This document shows, in pieces, positions 45,869 through 54,042 of a stretch of 64,000 nucleotides of DNA. A program made the position numbers and the translations under genes. Below the pieces are notes generated by a model. The model saw only the letters and a list, made by a program, of their open reading frames with translations, had not been told where the DNA came from and made no database searches. Numbering within the stretch: position 1 is the stretch's first letter; each line of letters begins with the position of its first letter. Where the stretch lies: NCBI GenBank assembly GCA_963768715.1, contig CAVYJC010000005.1, positions 251,790-315,789 of the forward strand. The letters are read 5' to 3'. This DNA comes from DATKEJ01 sp963768715. GTDB taxonomy: Bacteria; Bacteroidota; Rhodothermia; Rhodothermales; DATKEJ01.

Positions 45869-48319
45869 ATGCGTAGGCTGACGAGGCATTTTCTCCTCAT
45901 CATCGTCCCACTATTTGTAGTGGTGCGTCCCGTCCTTGGACAGGAATGGGGTCGTGTGGCCGGTTCCATAACGGAAGCGGAGACACAGACGTCCATTCCC
46001 AACGTGACCATTCTGCTGAATGGCACGAACTTCGGGACCGCATCCGACGCAAACGGAACCTATTCCCTTCGAATTCCGGTCGGAACGTGGGTGCTGCGTT
46101 TTTCCGCGATCGGATTCACAACCCTTCACGACACCGTTCGCGTCGCGGTAGACCAAACGGTCAAACATGACGTCGTGATGGCGGCATCGATGACGGAGTC
46201 CGAGCCGGTGGTCGTCGAAGGTGAGCGTCCCGACGTCGGTGCAATCGAAATCAATCCACGTACGATCCAGAACGTCCCGGCCCCGTTTCGCGACGGTTTC
46301 AGGGTTCTGAAAGTAATGCCGGGGGTGGCCGCCAATAACGAACTGTCGAACGAGTACTCGGTCAGAGGCGGCGGTTTCAATGAGAACCTCGTGTTCATCG
46401 ACGGCTTCGAGGTGTACAAACCGTTTCGAGTTCGACAAGGCGAGCAGGAAGGCCTCGGGCTGATCAACCCCGACCTGACAGAACGCATGACGTTTTACAC
46501 GGGAGGATTTCCTGCACGCTACGGAGGCAAGCTTTCGAGCGCTCTCGACGTCGTCTACGGAAACGAATCGGACGCCCCGGTATCCGGTTCGGCGTATCTG
46601 TCCCTACTCGACGCCGGGACGACGATCAACGGCGTCATCGCGCAGGGGGTCACTGGATCGATTGGCGTCCGTAAGGCCCGGGGCGAGCACCTGTTCCAGT
46701 CGCAGGAACTCAAGGGAAGCTACAATCCCGATTACACCGACCTGCAGGGACGCGTTGATGCGGCGCTCAGCAGCCGGCACACGCTGAAACTGATCGGCCT
46801 GTGGGCGGATCACAGCTTCCGACTGGAGCCAAATACGCGGAAAACCTTCTTTGGAACGTTCGACAACCTGCAGTCGATCTGGTTCAACTACAACGGCTCG
46901 GAGCACGATGGGTACGGGACGCGCTTCGGAGGGGTCCGCCTTCAGAGTACGCTTTCGCCCCGGATCAGCGTCGATCACGGATTCTCCATTTTCGATACCG
47001 ACGAAACGGAGGCATTCGACGTGACTGGCTCCGCCGTGCTCTACATCATCGACAATCCGGTCGAGTCGGATCCGGAAACGGGCGAGGGACTCATCCCAAC
47101 CGGCGCCGCACAACAGAATGACTTTGCCAACAATTCGATATCCGTCCGAAACGTCACCGGTCAACAGCGATGGCTTGTGGACGTCGGGTCGGGCACACTG
47201 GACGCGGGATGGTACGTGCGGGACGTGTCCTTCGAGGACCGGATCGACGAACGATCGATCATCGTCGGTCGGAACACCGACGGCGACATCGTCCGCCTGG
47301 TGGCTGACAGCCTGACGGACGGTGCGTCTTTCGACGCGACGCAGGCGGGCGGCTATGCCGAGCACTCGTTCGCGCTTGGCGATGCCAAAGACGTATCAGT
47401 CAAAGTCGGGCTGCGAGGAGACTACCTTTCTTTCAACGACGAGCTGACGCTTTCTCCCAGGGCGTCCGTTCACTACGCCGCGAAACCCGGACTCACATTC
47501 AATGGGGCCTGGGGCATCTACTACCAGGCGCCCGGGTACCGGGAATTCAGGGGCACGCCGCTCGAAGAGGGGTCGCTCGCAACCTCCATCAACAAGAACC
47601 TGAAGTCGCAGCGATCGATGCAGTTCATCGGTGGGCTCGAGTATTTCATGGCTTCGCGCAGGATTTTCCTCCGCGGCGAGGCCTACTACAAGGCGCTGCA
47701 CGACCTGATTTCGTACGAGGTACAGAACGTCCGCATCGTCTACTCAGGGCAAAACGACTCTGACGGATACGCCTATGGCCTCGATCTGCAGGTGCGCGGC
47801 GAGTTCGTCCCAGGGCTCGAAAGCTGGGTCAACTATAGTTTCCTCGTGGCGCGTGAACAATTCCGGGACGAATACCTGACGCGATACAATCACGGATCCA
47901 TCGCGCGCCCGACCGACCAGCGTCACACCTTCTCACTGTTCCTGCAAGACTACGTGCCGAACGAGCCGACGTGGAAAATCCACATGCGTATTCTCTACGG
48001 CACGGGCATGCCTTACACACCTCCGGTACCGGGCAAAAAGATCGGAAACGTGGAGGCGCAGCTGCCCGGTCCACGCAACTCGGATCGCTATCCCGCCTAT
48101 CAGCGGCTCGACATCGGGGCGACGAAGTCGGTGGACCTCCATCCGGACTCCGGTGGAAATCCCGTCGAGCTCCAGCTCACGGCAGAGGTCCTCAACCTCT
48201 TCGATACAATCAACACCGTCGCCTACACTTGGGTCGCCCGGTCTGACGGCATCTGGAGCCGGATCCCGACGCACCTCACGCCGCGGACTTTCAATGTCAG
48301 GGCGAGGGTGGTGTTTTAG
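45869..48319 (+). CDS. TonB-dependent outer-membrane receptor with carboxypeptidase-regulatory domain
   Basis: 816 residues. The signal peptide ends V-L-G-Q. About residues 27-110 form a CarboxypepD_reg-like Ig fold (G-R-V-A-G-S-I-T-E-A-E-T, then T-Y-S-L-R-I-P-V-G). A plug domain (about 120-230) has R-N-V-P-type residues and V-R-G-G-G-F-N-E-N-L-V-F-I-D-G. The rest is a barrel ending N-V-R-A-R-V-V-F. The domain order is standard for Bacteroidota receptors that import glycans, siderophores or other large ligands; no partner SusD gene is nearby. The frame is intact over 2.4 kb. The 216 bases upstream hold the heptamer array after the PAP2 gene and no recognisable gene. Confidence 0.88.
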   Translation: MRRLTRHFLLIIVPLFVVVRPVLGQEWGRVAGSITEAETQTSIPNVTILLNGTNFGTASDANGTYSLRIPVGTWVLRFSAIGFTTLHDTVRVAVDQTVKHDVVMAASMTESEPVVVEGERPDVGAIEINPRTIQNVPAPFRDGFRVLKVMPGVAANNELSNEYSVRGGGFNENLVFIDGFEVYKPFRVRQGEQEGLGLINPDLTERMTFYTGGFPARYGGKLSSALDVVYGNESDAPVSGSAYLSLLDAGTTINGVIAQGVTGSIGVRKARGEHLFQSQELKGSYNPDYTDLQGRVDAALSSRHTLKLIGLWADHSFRLEPNTRKTFFGTFDNLQSIWFNYNGSEHDGYGTRFGGVRLQSTLSPRISVDHGFSIFDTDETEAFDVTGSAVLYIIDNPVESDPETGEGLIPTGAAQQNDFANNSISVRNVTGQQRWLVDVGSGTLDAGWYVRDVSFEDRIDERSIIVGRNTDGDIVRLVADSLTDGASFDATQAGGYAEHSFALGDAKDVSVKVGLRGDYLSFNDELTLSPRASVHYAAKPGLTFNGAWGIYYQAPGYREFRGTPLEEGSLATSINKNLKSQRSMQFIGGLEYFMASRRIFLRGEAYYKALHDLISYEVQNVRIVYSGQNDSDGYAYGLDLQVRGEFVPGLESWVNYSFLVAREQFRDEYLTRYNHGSIARPTDQRHTFSLFLQDYVPNEPTWKIHMRILYGTGMPYTPPVPGKKIGNVEAQLPGPRNSDRYPAYQRLDIGATKSVDLHPDSGGNPVELQLTAEVLNLFDTINTVAYTWVARSDGIWSRIPTHLTPRTFNVRARVVF

Positions 48320-48325
48320 GGTGGT

Positions 48326-48353
48326 CGTCATCCCCGCGAAGGCGGGGATCCAG
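48326..48353. repeat. REP-like palindrome copy between TonB receptor and GIY-YIG gene
   Basis: CGTCATCCCCGCGAAGGCGG followed by GGATCCAG; the arms ATCCCCGC and GCGGGGAT pair perfectly. It lies 70 bases before the GIY-YIG start. Confidence 0.8.
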
Positions 48354-48421
48354 AATCTTTTATGTACCCAACGTGGCGGGCTTTGCCAACATCTCCCGCG
48401 TAATTGGGAAACCCCTCCTCA

Positions 48422-48730
48422 ATGCCCAAGAGCGGATATGTCTACATTCTGGCGAGCCGGAAAAACGGCACTCTGTATATCGGTGTGACCAGTGACCCGG
48501 TCCGACGGATCAATCAGCACAGAGCGGAGGAAATTCCTGGTTTCACTTCAAAGTACAAGGTGCACCGACTCGTCCTAATCGAGACTCACGGATCCATGTA
48601 TGAGGCAATTTGCCGAGAGAAGCGTCTCAAGAAATGGTATCGGAAGTGGAAAATTCGACTAATAGAAGAGTCGAATCCTGACTGGCGAGACTTGTATGAT
48701 GACCTTGTGAGAGGCATGCTCGGCATGTGA
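48422..48730 (+). CDS. GIY-YIG nuclease family protein
   Basis: 102 residues. The GIY-YIG signature is at the start: G-Y-V-Y-I-L-A-S-R-K-N-G-T-L-Y-I-G-V-T-S-D-P-V-R-R in segments, with a conserved Arg, then E-K-R-L-K-K-W-Y-R-K-W-K and N-P-D-W-R-D-L-Y. It belongs to the small stand-alone UPF0213/YhbQ-like group. Cellular role is not established. It sits between three copies of the same REP-like palindrome (48326, 48751, 48812), a surrounding shared by no other gene here. ATG 48422 gives the natural N-terminus. Confidence 0.88.
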   Translation: MPKSGYVYILASRKNGTLYIGVTSDPVRRINQHRAEEIPGFTSKYKVHRLVLIETHGSMYEAICREKRLKKWYRKWKIRLIEESNPDWRDLYDDLVRGMLGM

Positions 48731-48750
48731 GTTTCGCAGTAGATTCCTGA

Positions 48751-48837
48751 GATTCCCGCCTCCGCGGGAATGACGAGTCGGGACGCCTCATTTCTCGCAT
48801 CAGCTTTCCCTGGATTCCCGCCTGCGCGGGAATGACG
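48751..48837. repeat. Two REP-like palindromes after the GIY-YIG gene
   Basis: GATTCCCGCCTCCGCGGGAA (48751) and GATTCCCGCCTGCGCGGGAA (48813), each followed by TGACG, about 60 bases apart. They are in the opposite orientation to the copy at 48326. Confidence 0.85.
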
Positions 48838-48842
48838 GCACC

Positions 48843-48863
48843 CTCGCACCCCGCACTTCGCAC
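48843..48863. repeat. Short period-7 array, YYCGCAC unit (3 units)
   Basis: CTCGCAC, CCCGCAC, TTCGCAC, five bases after the last REP copy and 63 bases before xylA. Confidence 0.6.
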
Positions 48864-48925
48864 CGTCGAGTTGATTAGTTTCGAACCGATTCACACACGC
48901 ACCCAACGAGATCATCGGCCCGGCC

Positions 48926-50239
48926 ATGGCAACAGAATACTTCCCCGCCGTTCCCTCCATTTCCTTCGAGGGACCTGAGACCACGAATCCGTTTGCTTTC
49001 CGCTACTACGATCCGGATCGGATCGTCGCAGGAAAGGCCCTCCGCGACCACTTCAAGTTCGCCTGCGCATACTGGCACTCCTTCTGCAACGGCGGACTCG
49101 ATCCTTTCGGGGCGGCCACCCGCTCATATCCGTGGGATGAGGGAGCTGATGCGCTTTCGCGAGCGCGAAACAAGATGGATGCGGCGTTCGAGTTCATGAC
49201 GAAACTCGGACTCGAGTTCTTCTGCTTCCATGACTATGACCTCGTGGAAGAAGGCGCTAACCTGGCGGAATCGGAGCAACGCCTCAATGCAATAACGGAT
49301 TACGCACTGGAGAAGATGTCGGCCACCGGTATCAAGGTCCTCTGGGGAACGGCGAATCTCTTCTCGCATCCACGCTATATGAACGGCGCCGCTACGAATC
49401 CGGATTTCGAGGTCGTCTGCTACGCCGCCGGCCAGGTTAAGCAGGCACTCGACGCAACCATCAAGCTCAACGGCCAGAACTATGTCTTCTGGGGCGGTCG
49501 CGAAGGCTACATGTCCCTCCTGAACACGGACATGAAACGCGAGCAGGAACACCTTGCGCAATTCCTGCGACTCGCGCGAGACTACGCACGCGGTCAGGGC
49601 TTCAAGGGCACCTTCTTGATCGAACCGAAGCCGTGCGAGCCGAGCAAGCACCAATACGATTACGATGCGGCGACGGTGATTGGATTCCTTCGTTCGCACG
49701 GATTGGCCGACGACTTCAAACTGAATCTCGAGGTCAATCACGCGACGCTGGCGGGACACGCCTTTGACCACGAGCTGCAAGTAGCCGCAGACGCCGGGAT
49801 GCTCGGCAGCATGGATGCCAACCGCGGCGACTATCAGAACGGATGGGATACCGACCAATTCCCGAACAACATCTACGAGCTCACGGAATCGATGCTCGTC
49901 GTCCTTCGATCGGGAGGATTTCAGGGCGGAGGCGTGAATTTCGACGCCAAGCTTAGAAGAAACTCCACCGATTTGGAAGATCTGTTCCACGGCCACATCG
50001 GCGGAATGGACATGTTTGCACGCGCACTCATTACGGCGGATCGCATTCTTCGTGAGTCTTCGCTGGAGAAGTCGCGAAACAACCGGTACGCGTCCTTTGA
50101 CGACGCGGATGGCAAAGCTTTCGAGCGGGGTGACCTCTCACTCAGCGATCTGCACCGGCTCGCATCAGAAACGCGAGAGCCTGAACAGACGAGCGGGAAG
50201 CAGGAACGCCTCGAAAACATCCTGAATCACTATATCTAA
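48926..50239 (+). CDS. xylA: Xylose isomerase
   Basis: 437 residues, class II length. It isomerises D-xylose to D-xylulose with two divalent metals. Key segments are visible: F-C-F-H-D-Y-D (catalytic His), W-G-G-R-E-G-Y, E-P-K-P-C-E-P-S-K-H-Q-Y-D, N-H-A-T-L-A-G-H-A-F-D-H-E-L and S-M-D-A-N-R-G-D. There is no xylulokinase or transporter beside it, so it is apparently monocistronic. The ATG at 48926 follows a stretch without a strong ribosome-binding site. Confidence 0.96.
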   Translation: MATEYFPAVPSISFEGPETTNPFAFRYYDPDRIVAGKALRDHFKFACAYWHSFCNGGLDPFGAATRSYPWDEGADALSRARNKMDAAFEFMTKLGLEFFCFHDYDLVEEGANLAESEQRLNAITDYALEKMSATGIKVLWGTANLFSHPRYMNGAATNPDFEVVCYAAGQVKQALDATIKLNGQNYVFWGGREGYMSLLNTDMKREQEHLAQFLRLARDYARGQGFKGTFLIEPKPCEPSKHQYDYDAATVIGFLRSHGLADDFKLNLEVNHATLAGHAFDHELQVAADAGMLGSMDANRGDYQNGWDTDQFPNNIYELTESMLVVLRSGGFQGGGVNFDAKLRRNSTDLEDLFHGHIGGMDMFARALITADRILRESSLEKSRNNRYASFDDADGKAFERGDLSLSDLHRLASETREPEQTSGKQERLENILNHYI

Positions 50240-50356
50240 TCAGGGCCTCTTAGCACCTCCCGAGAGTGTCGCGTTGCGGCACAAAGTGTGACCGGGCAAG
50301 GCGCAAGGAGCGACGCGTAGCAGAGCTACAAAAGGGTGAATCGTGCGACATTCTTT

Positions 50357-50395
50357 GGGGGCGCGGAGACTTCGTGCGAATTCGTCCGCGCCCCC
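50357..50395. repeat. Inverted repeat downstream of xylA
   Basis: GGGGGCGCGGA (50357-50367) and TCCGCGCCCCC (50385-50395) form an 11-base-pair stem with a 17-base loop. The sequence AGTGTCGCG occurs shortly before (about 50265) and again right after the stem. It lies in the 750-base gap after xylA, which contains no gene I can support. Confidence 0.65.
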
Positions 50396-50677
50396 GAGTG
50401 TCGCGGATGGAGTTGCTCCCCCATGACACTCCGATGGGCAGCCGAAAATGAGCAGGAGAGTCTAGCCTCGCCTCTCGTACTCAAAAATTCCCGGTGGTTG
50501 CTTCGGCCGTCGGGCCCTCTTGCCTAAGCGGTACCGAGCCCGGGCGACTGCCTGACTACAATGTAACGTTTTTGTAACGGGGAATGCCAGTACGATGGTA
50601 CTGGTTTTGAAATAAGACGGCCAGGAACTTGACACTTGAATCTGCAGATCGTATCCACGCTCGCACGCAAAAGACCA

Positions 50678-50863
50678 CCCCGCGCTTCAGCGCGGGGGTA
50701 GGGCTCACCAGGGAATTCTTCCGAGCGGGGTTTCAACCCCGCGAGCACCCGTTGAGCCGATCTTTCCCGTCAGGAGACGAAGCCGCCGGAACCTCGCCGG
50801 GCTGAAGCCCGGCTCGGGAATGGATATATGGCTGCCTCCTCGTCCCCGGGCTGAAGGCCGGGG
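50678..50863. repeat. Cluster of four hairpins with TTCA/TGAA loops
   Basis: Four hairpins follow one another: 50678-50697 (CCCCGCGC/GCGCGGGG), 50725-50742 (GCGGGGTT/AACCCCGC), 50796-50813 (GCCGGGC/GCCCGGC) and 50844-50863 (one mismatch). The first two have a TTCA-type centre, the last two TGAA, so the set changes orientation. This is a typical extragenic repeat cluster. Confidence 0.75.
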
Positions 50864-50969
50864 TGGCCGTCCGCTCCCTCCATTCTCCATCCGTCTTCGC
50901 CCTCTCTTCGTTCGGGCTTCGACGGACAAGTCCTCCATCCTCCATCCCCTCATGAATTATGAACGCCCA

Positions 50970-51004
50970 ATTCTTAATCCTTAATTATTAATTATTAATT
51001 ATTT
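50970..51004. repeat. Period-7 array, ATTATTA unit (5 units)
   Basis: ATTCTTA, ATCCTTA, ATTATTA, ATTATTA, ATTATTT. It contains the stop codon of the minus-strand endonuclease V gene (50988-50990), so the last residues of that protein (I-I-N-N) are encoded by repeat units. Confidence 0.9.
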
Positions 51005-51668
51005 GGATGCTGAGCCTATGCGCCGCCCTCGTCGTCTCCGGCAGCCGGTACCGCGTCGTGCAGGCCAGCGTGAGTTCGATCGCCTCTTCCAACGTCACCG
51101 CGTGGCCGATGCTCACGTACAGCGGTTTCACGTTGTCGCGCGTCCGAAGAACGACGCCGATGGTCTCGGTCCCATCAGGGGAAAACAGCGGCACCGAACA
51201 TCCCTTTTCGGGCGCAGGCTCGTCGTGGATGCCGGTGAGTCGTGATTTTGCGACTCCGATCGTCGGCATGTCGAGCAGCACGCCGAGGTGACTCGCCAGA
51301 CCGATCCGCCGCGGATGCGCATACCCCTGTCCGTCGGTAAGGATGACGTCGGGCCATACATCCACGTCCTCGAGCACGCGAAGGAGCGCCGGAATCTCCC
51401 GGAAACTGAGCAGCCCCGGCACGTAAGGGAACGTCACCGGACCCTCCCAGACGGCGCGATCAACCACCTCCAAATCCGGAAACGACAGTACCGCCACGGC
51501 GGCCCGTACGGCCCCGTGCTTCACGCCGACGTCGACGCCCGCCACATGGCGAATCGGAACCTCGATCGCTTTCTCCTGAACCATCGGAGCGAGTCGCTCC
51601 TGCACCTCCCGGGCTTCCTTCGGTGTCAGGTCCCATTCGTGTGCATGATGGATCTTCAGGCGCCGCAT
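50988..51668 (-). CDS. nfi: Endonuclease V
   Basis: 226 residues. It nicks DNA 3' of deaminated bases such as inosine. Family motifs are visible: A-G-V-D-V-G (metal-binding Asp, about 44), Y-V-P-G-L-L-S-F-R-E-I-P (substrate wedge and Glu) and D-G-Q-G-Y-A-H-P-R-R-I-G-L-A-S-H (third acidic residue and helix). The C-terminal residues come from the heptamer array, so the normal end may have been replaced or extended. It is divergent from the gene starting at 51702; 33 bases separate the starts. Confidence 0.92.
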   Translation of the reverse strand: MRRLKIHHAHEWDLTPKEAREVQERLAPMVQEKAIEVPIRHVAGVDVGVKHGAVRAAVAVLSFPDLEVVDRAVWEGPVTFPYVPGLLSFREIPALLRVLEDVDVWPDVILTDGQGYAHPRRIGLASHLGVLLDMPTIGVAKSRLTGIHDEPAPEKGCSVPLFSPDGTETIGVVLRTRDNVKPLYVSIGHAVTLEEAIELTLACTTRYRLPETTRAAHRLSIQIINN

Positions 51669-51701
51669 GTCGTTTGTCCGTTTCGAATCACCGAACGTCT
51701 C

Positions 51702-52364
51702 GTGTTAGTCCGCAGCCTCTTATTAGTTCTGATCCTCGCGGCATCGTCCCTCGACGCTAAACTCATGGCGCAGATGGACGGAACAGCCCCCTCTCCCCGA
51801 TCCGCGAAGACGGCGCTCGGGTTGAGCCTGCTCGTGCCCGGACTCGGCCATCGCTACGCAAACGGCGGACAGTGGGGAAAATCCGGCAGCTTTTTCCTTG
51901 CCGCCGACGTCGGCATCATCCTCAGCCTTGTCGGCACCAAATGGCGCGAGAACGACCTCGAGAACAGCTACCGGGCGCTGGCCTCCACACGTGCAGGAGC
52001 CGATCTCGCCGGCAAGTCTCGCTCATTCTTCCTTTCGCTCGGCACGTACGATTCCTCGGACGAGTTCAGGGATGCCCTGCTTCGTACCCGTCAATGGGAT
52101 CGCCTCGAAGGCGCCGAGGATCCGAGCAACTACTGGGAATGGACCTCCGAACAGGACCGTATCGACTACCGCGCTTTGCGAGACGACGCCGATTCGATGA
52201 GCCGGCGCGGCTCCTGGCTCATCGGCGCGCTGGTGGCGAATCGCGTGATTTCGGGGGTGACAGCGATGCTTAGGACAAGGAATAGCGGTCCTGATATCTC
52301 AATGGGTGTTACGCCGGATCCCTCCTACGGCGCGATGGTGGCGGTGGTGGGTGTTCGCTGGTAG
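51702..52364 (+). CDS. Membrane protein, DUF5683-like
   Basis: 220 residues from GTG 51702, which sits directly before a signal peptide (ending K-L-M-A-Q). The frame is open far upstream, but only as the shadow of nfi. The segment A-L-G-L-S-L-L-V-P-G-L-G-H-R-Y-A-N-G-G-Q-W-G-K resembles the S-x-x-x-P-G-L-G-Q-x-Y motif of Bacteroidota DUF5683 membrane proteins. A second hydrophobic segment follows the charged middle part. Function unknown. A heptamer array begins 10 bases after the stop. Confidence 0.6.
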   Translation: MLVRSLLLVLILAASSLDAKLMAQMDGTAPSPRSAKTALGLSLLVPGLGHRYANGGQWGKSGSFFLAADVGIILSLVGTKWRENDLENSYRALASTRAGADLAGKSRSFFLSLGTYDSSDEFRDALLRTRQWDRLEGAEDPSNYWEWTSEQDRIDYRALRDDADSMSRRGSWLIGALVANRVISGVTAMLRTRNSGPDISMGVTPDPSYGAMVAVVGVRW

Positions 52365-52374
52365 CGAATAACGG

Positions 52375-52402
52375 CAAATACCAGACTTCAAATACCAAAC
52401 TT
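52375..52402. repeat. Period-7 array, CAAATAC/CAGACTT units (4 units)
   Basis: CAAATAC, CAGACTT, CAAATAC, CAAACTT. The array at 60760 is the same except for C in place of T in the first and third unit. Confidence 0.8.
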
Positions 52403-52491
52403 GCGGGGTGGCGTTGCATTCGTGTGCGGCAGCGTTGCGCAGGGAACAAATGTATGTTGCCAAAGTGCACACATAGTGATATGTTTGCGAG

Positions 52492-52773
52492 GTGAAGCGG
52501 TACAAATGGAATGAGGACAAGAATGAGTGGCTCAAACGAGTCCGGCGAATTTCTTTCGAGGAAATCCTCTTCCATATTTCGGAGGGTGATTTGTTGGATG
52601 TCCTGGAGCATCCGAATCAAGGGCGATATCCGAACCAGAAGATCTTCGTTGTCGATGTCGAGGGCTACGCAGTGATCGTGCCTTTCGTAGAGGACGAGGA
52701 AGTCATCTTCATGAAGACGATCATTCCGAGTCGAAAGTTGACAAAGAGGTACCTCGCCGGAAAGCAGAAATGA
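52492..52773 (+). CDS. BrnT-like type II toxin
   Basis: 93 residues, start GTG 52492. It has the BrnT-type opening Y-K-W-N-E-D-K-N-E-W-L and I-S-F-E-E-I-L-F-H-I, then a strand-rich middle and the ending T-I-I-P-S-R-K-L-T-K-R-Y. The family are small RelE-fold ribonucleases. It overlaps the following gene by 4 bases (ATGA), as expected for a toxin followed by its antitoxin. The pair lies at the start of the accessory region between nfi and the insertion sequences. Confidence 0.75.
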   Translation: MKRYKWNEDKNEWLKRVRRISFEEILFHISEGDLLDVLEHPNQGRYPNQKIFVVDVEGYAVIVPFVEDEEVIFMKTIIPSRKLTKRYLAGKQK

Positions 52774-53042
52774 AACTGACCAAGGAAGAACGAGACATCC
52801 TGGAATCGGTCGAGCAGGATGAATGGAAGAGCGTGGCGGCGCTCAGAGAGGAGACGGAGCGTTATCGTGCCGCGGCGAGTGAGGGTCTGCGAAAAGACAA
52901 GCGCGTCAATATCCGCATGACGGAACGCGACCTCCGCCGGTTCAAAAAGGCCGCGAATCGGGAAGGCCTGCCGTATCAGACGCTGATTTCGAGCGTGCTG
53001 CACAAGTACATCAACGGCCGGCTTGTTGAGTCGAAGGAGTGA
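52770..53042 (+). CDS. BrnA/CopG-like antitoxin
   Basis: 90 residues. The N-terminal half is helical and acidic. The C-terminal half reads V-N-I-R-M-T-E-R-D-L-R-R-F-K-K-A-A, then G-L-P-Y-Q-T-L-I-S-S-V-L-H-K-Y, the ribbon-helix-helix pattern of CopG/BrnA antitoxins. It would neutralise the upstream toxin and repress the shared promoter. The order toxin-antitoxin and the overlap match other BrnTA loci. Confidence 0.78.
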   Translation: MKLTKEERDILESVEQDEWKSVAALREETERYRAAASEGLRKDKRVNIRMTERDLRRFKKAANREGLPYQTLISSVLHKYINGRLVESKE

Positions 53043-53216
53043 AAACATCTCAGGGCGCGGGACCTCGGTACTGCCACTTGAGGCGAGGCACCAACAGAGG
53101 AGTTGGAACGCTCGGCTGTTCACCGTTATCCGGAGCCGAGAGCTCAGGATGCATCGCACCGGCTCAGAGACGCGATTGGGTTATGGTCGCGGCGTAGTTG
53201 AACCCACATCGTTGCG

Positions 53217-53570
53217 TTGCCTTTTTGCCACATAGTTCTTCAAGGGGAACGACCACCTCCGGTAGGGTATCCCACCGAATTGACGACCATTGGCGACCGC
53301 ATTCGCAAAAAGCGGATGGACCGCGGCTTGCGTCAGAAGGATGTTGCGAGGGGCATCGGAGTAAGCGTGTGCACGATCACAAACTGGGAGTTGGGCCGCA
53401 CGACCCCGATGGCTCATTACGCACCGGAGATAGCGCGATTCCTGGGGCTTGTCGATGACCCTGGCGGAGAATCTCCGTGCCTCGCCCGTGACCCGGCGTC
53501 AGTCTTCCAGCATTTCAAGGATTGTCTATGCACTTCAAATAGTGCAAAACGAAGTACCCTACTAGCCTAG
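53217..53570 (+). CDS. XRE-family HTH regulator
   Basis: The core is unmistakable: R-I-R-K-K-R-M-D-R-G-L-R-Q-K-D-V-A, then V-S-V-C-T-I-T-N-W-E-L-G-R and a third helix ending I-A-R-F-L-G. The ORF starts at TTG 53217, but TTG 53280, immediately before T-T-I-G-D-R-I-R, gives the normal N-terminus of this family, so the first 21 residues are doubtful. The protein ends about 35 residues after the domain with no further domain. It follows the toxin-antitoxin pair by about 175-240 bases and may regulate it or an element nearby. Confidence 0.7.
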   Translation: MPFCHIVLQGERPPPVGYPTELTTIGDRIRKKRMDRGLRQKDVARGIGVSVCTITNWELGRTTPMAHYAPEIARFLGLVDDPGGESPCLARDPASVFQHFKDCLCTSNSAKRSTLLA

Positions 53571-54042
53571 GAGGCCAACCGCCTTGTTCCCCGTGTTAGC
53601 CTCACATGATCCCGAGGTCGGATTGATTGCGCGTATATCATCGAGTACAGCTTCCGAGGGACCCTTGAACCAACGGTCGATTATGGCTCGGGTGTTCACA
53701 GGCATTAAGGTCCCCTTATCTGCGCTTGGACAAGTCGTTTTTGGACCATTCAAAAACTGTCAAGGCTACACCCTAGTCCCTCGCCCACCGTCGAGAGCAA
53801 ATCGACTGCTGGTTCATCGTCTCCGTCCACCGTCAAATGGAGATGAACCCCGAGTGACATCACCGAGCCTCGTTTGTCACAAACGAAGCTACGTAATCAA
53901 GTCCGAGGAACAATCCGTGGTCGCTTGTTCGAAATCTCCCGGTGGTGAAGGCGAGTTCTTTCAACGACAATCTTGATCATCCGTGAGACCCTATCTGCGT
54001 TCCCACCGGTATCAAGGTATTGAATTGCCAAGGAGGTTTGTC
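53571..54042. other. Gap with no supported gene
   Basis: 472 bases upstream of the T9SS protease. An open frame of 130 codons (TTG 53584-53976) crosses it, but its composition is irregular and I recognise nothing in it; it may be degraded DNA. The only clear signal is AAGGAGG at 54030-54036, the ribosome-binding site of the next gene. Confidence 0.5.

Noticed and set aside
53584..53976. 130-codon open frame upstream of the T9SS protease
   Set aside because: TTG start, no domain, no ribosome-binding site and irregular composition; possibly degraded DNA, not listed as a gene.
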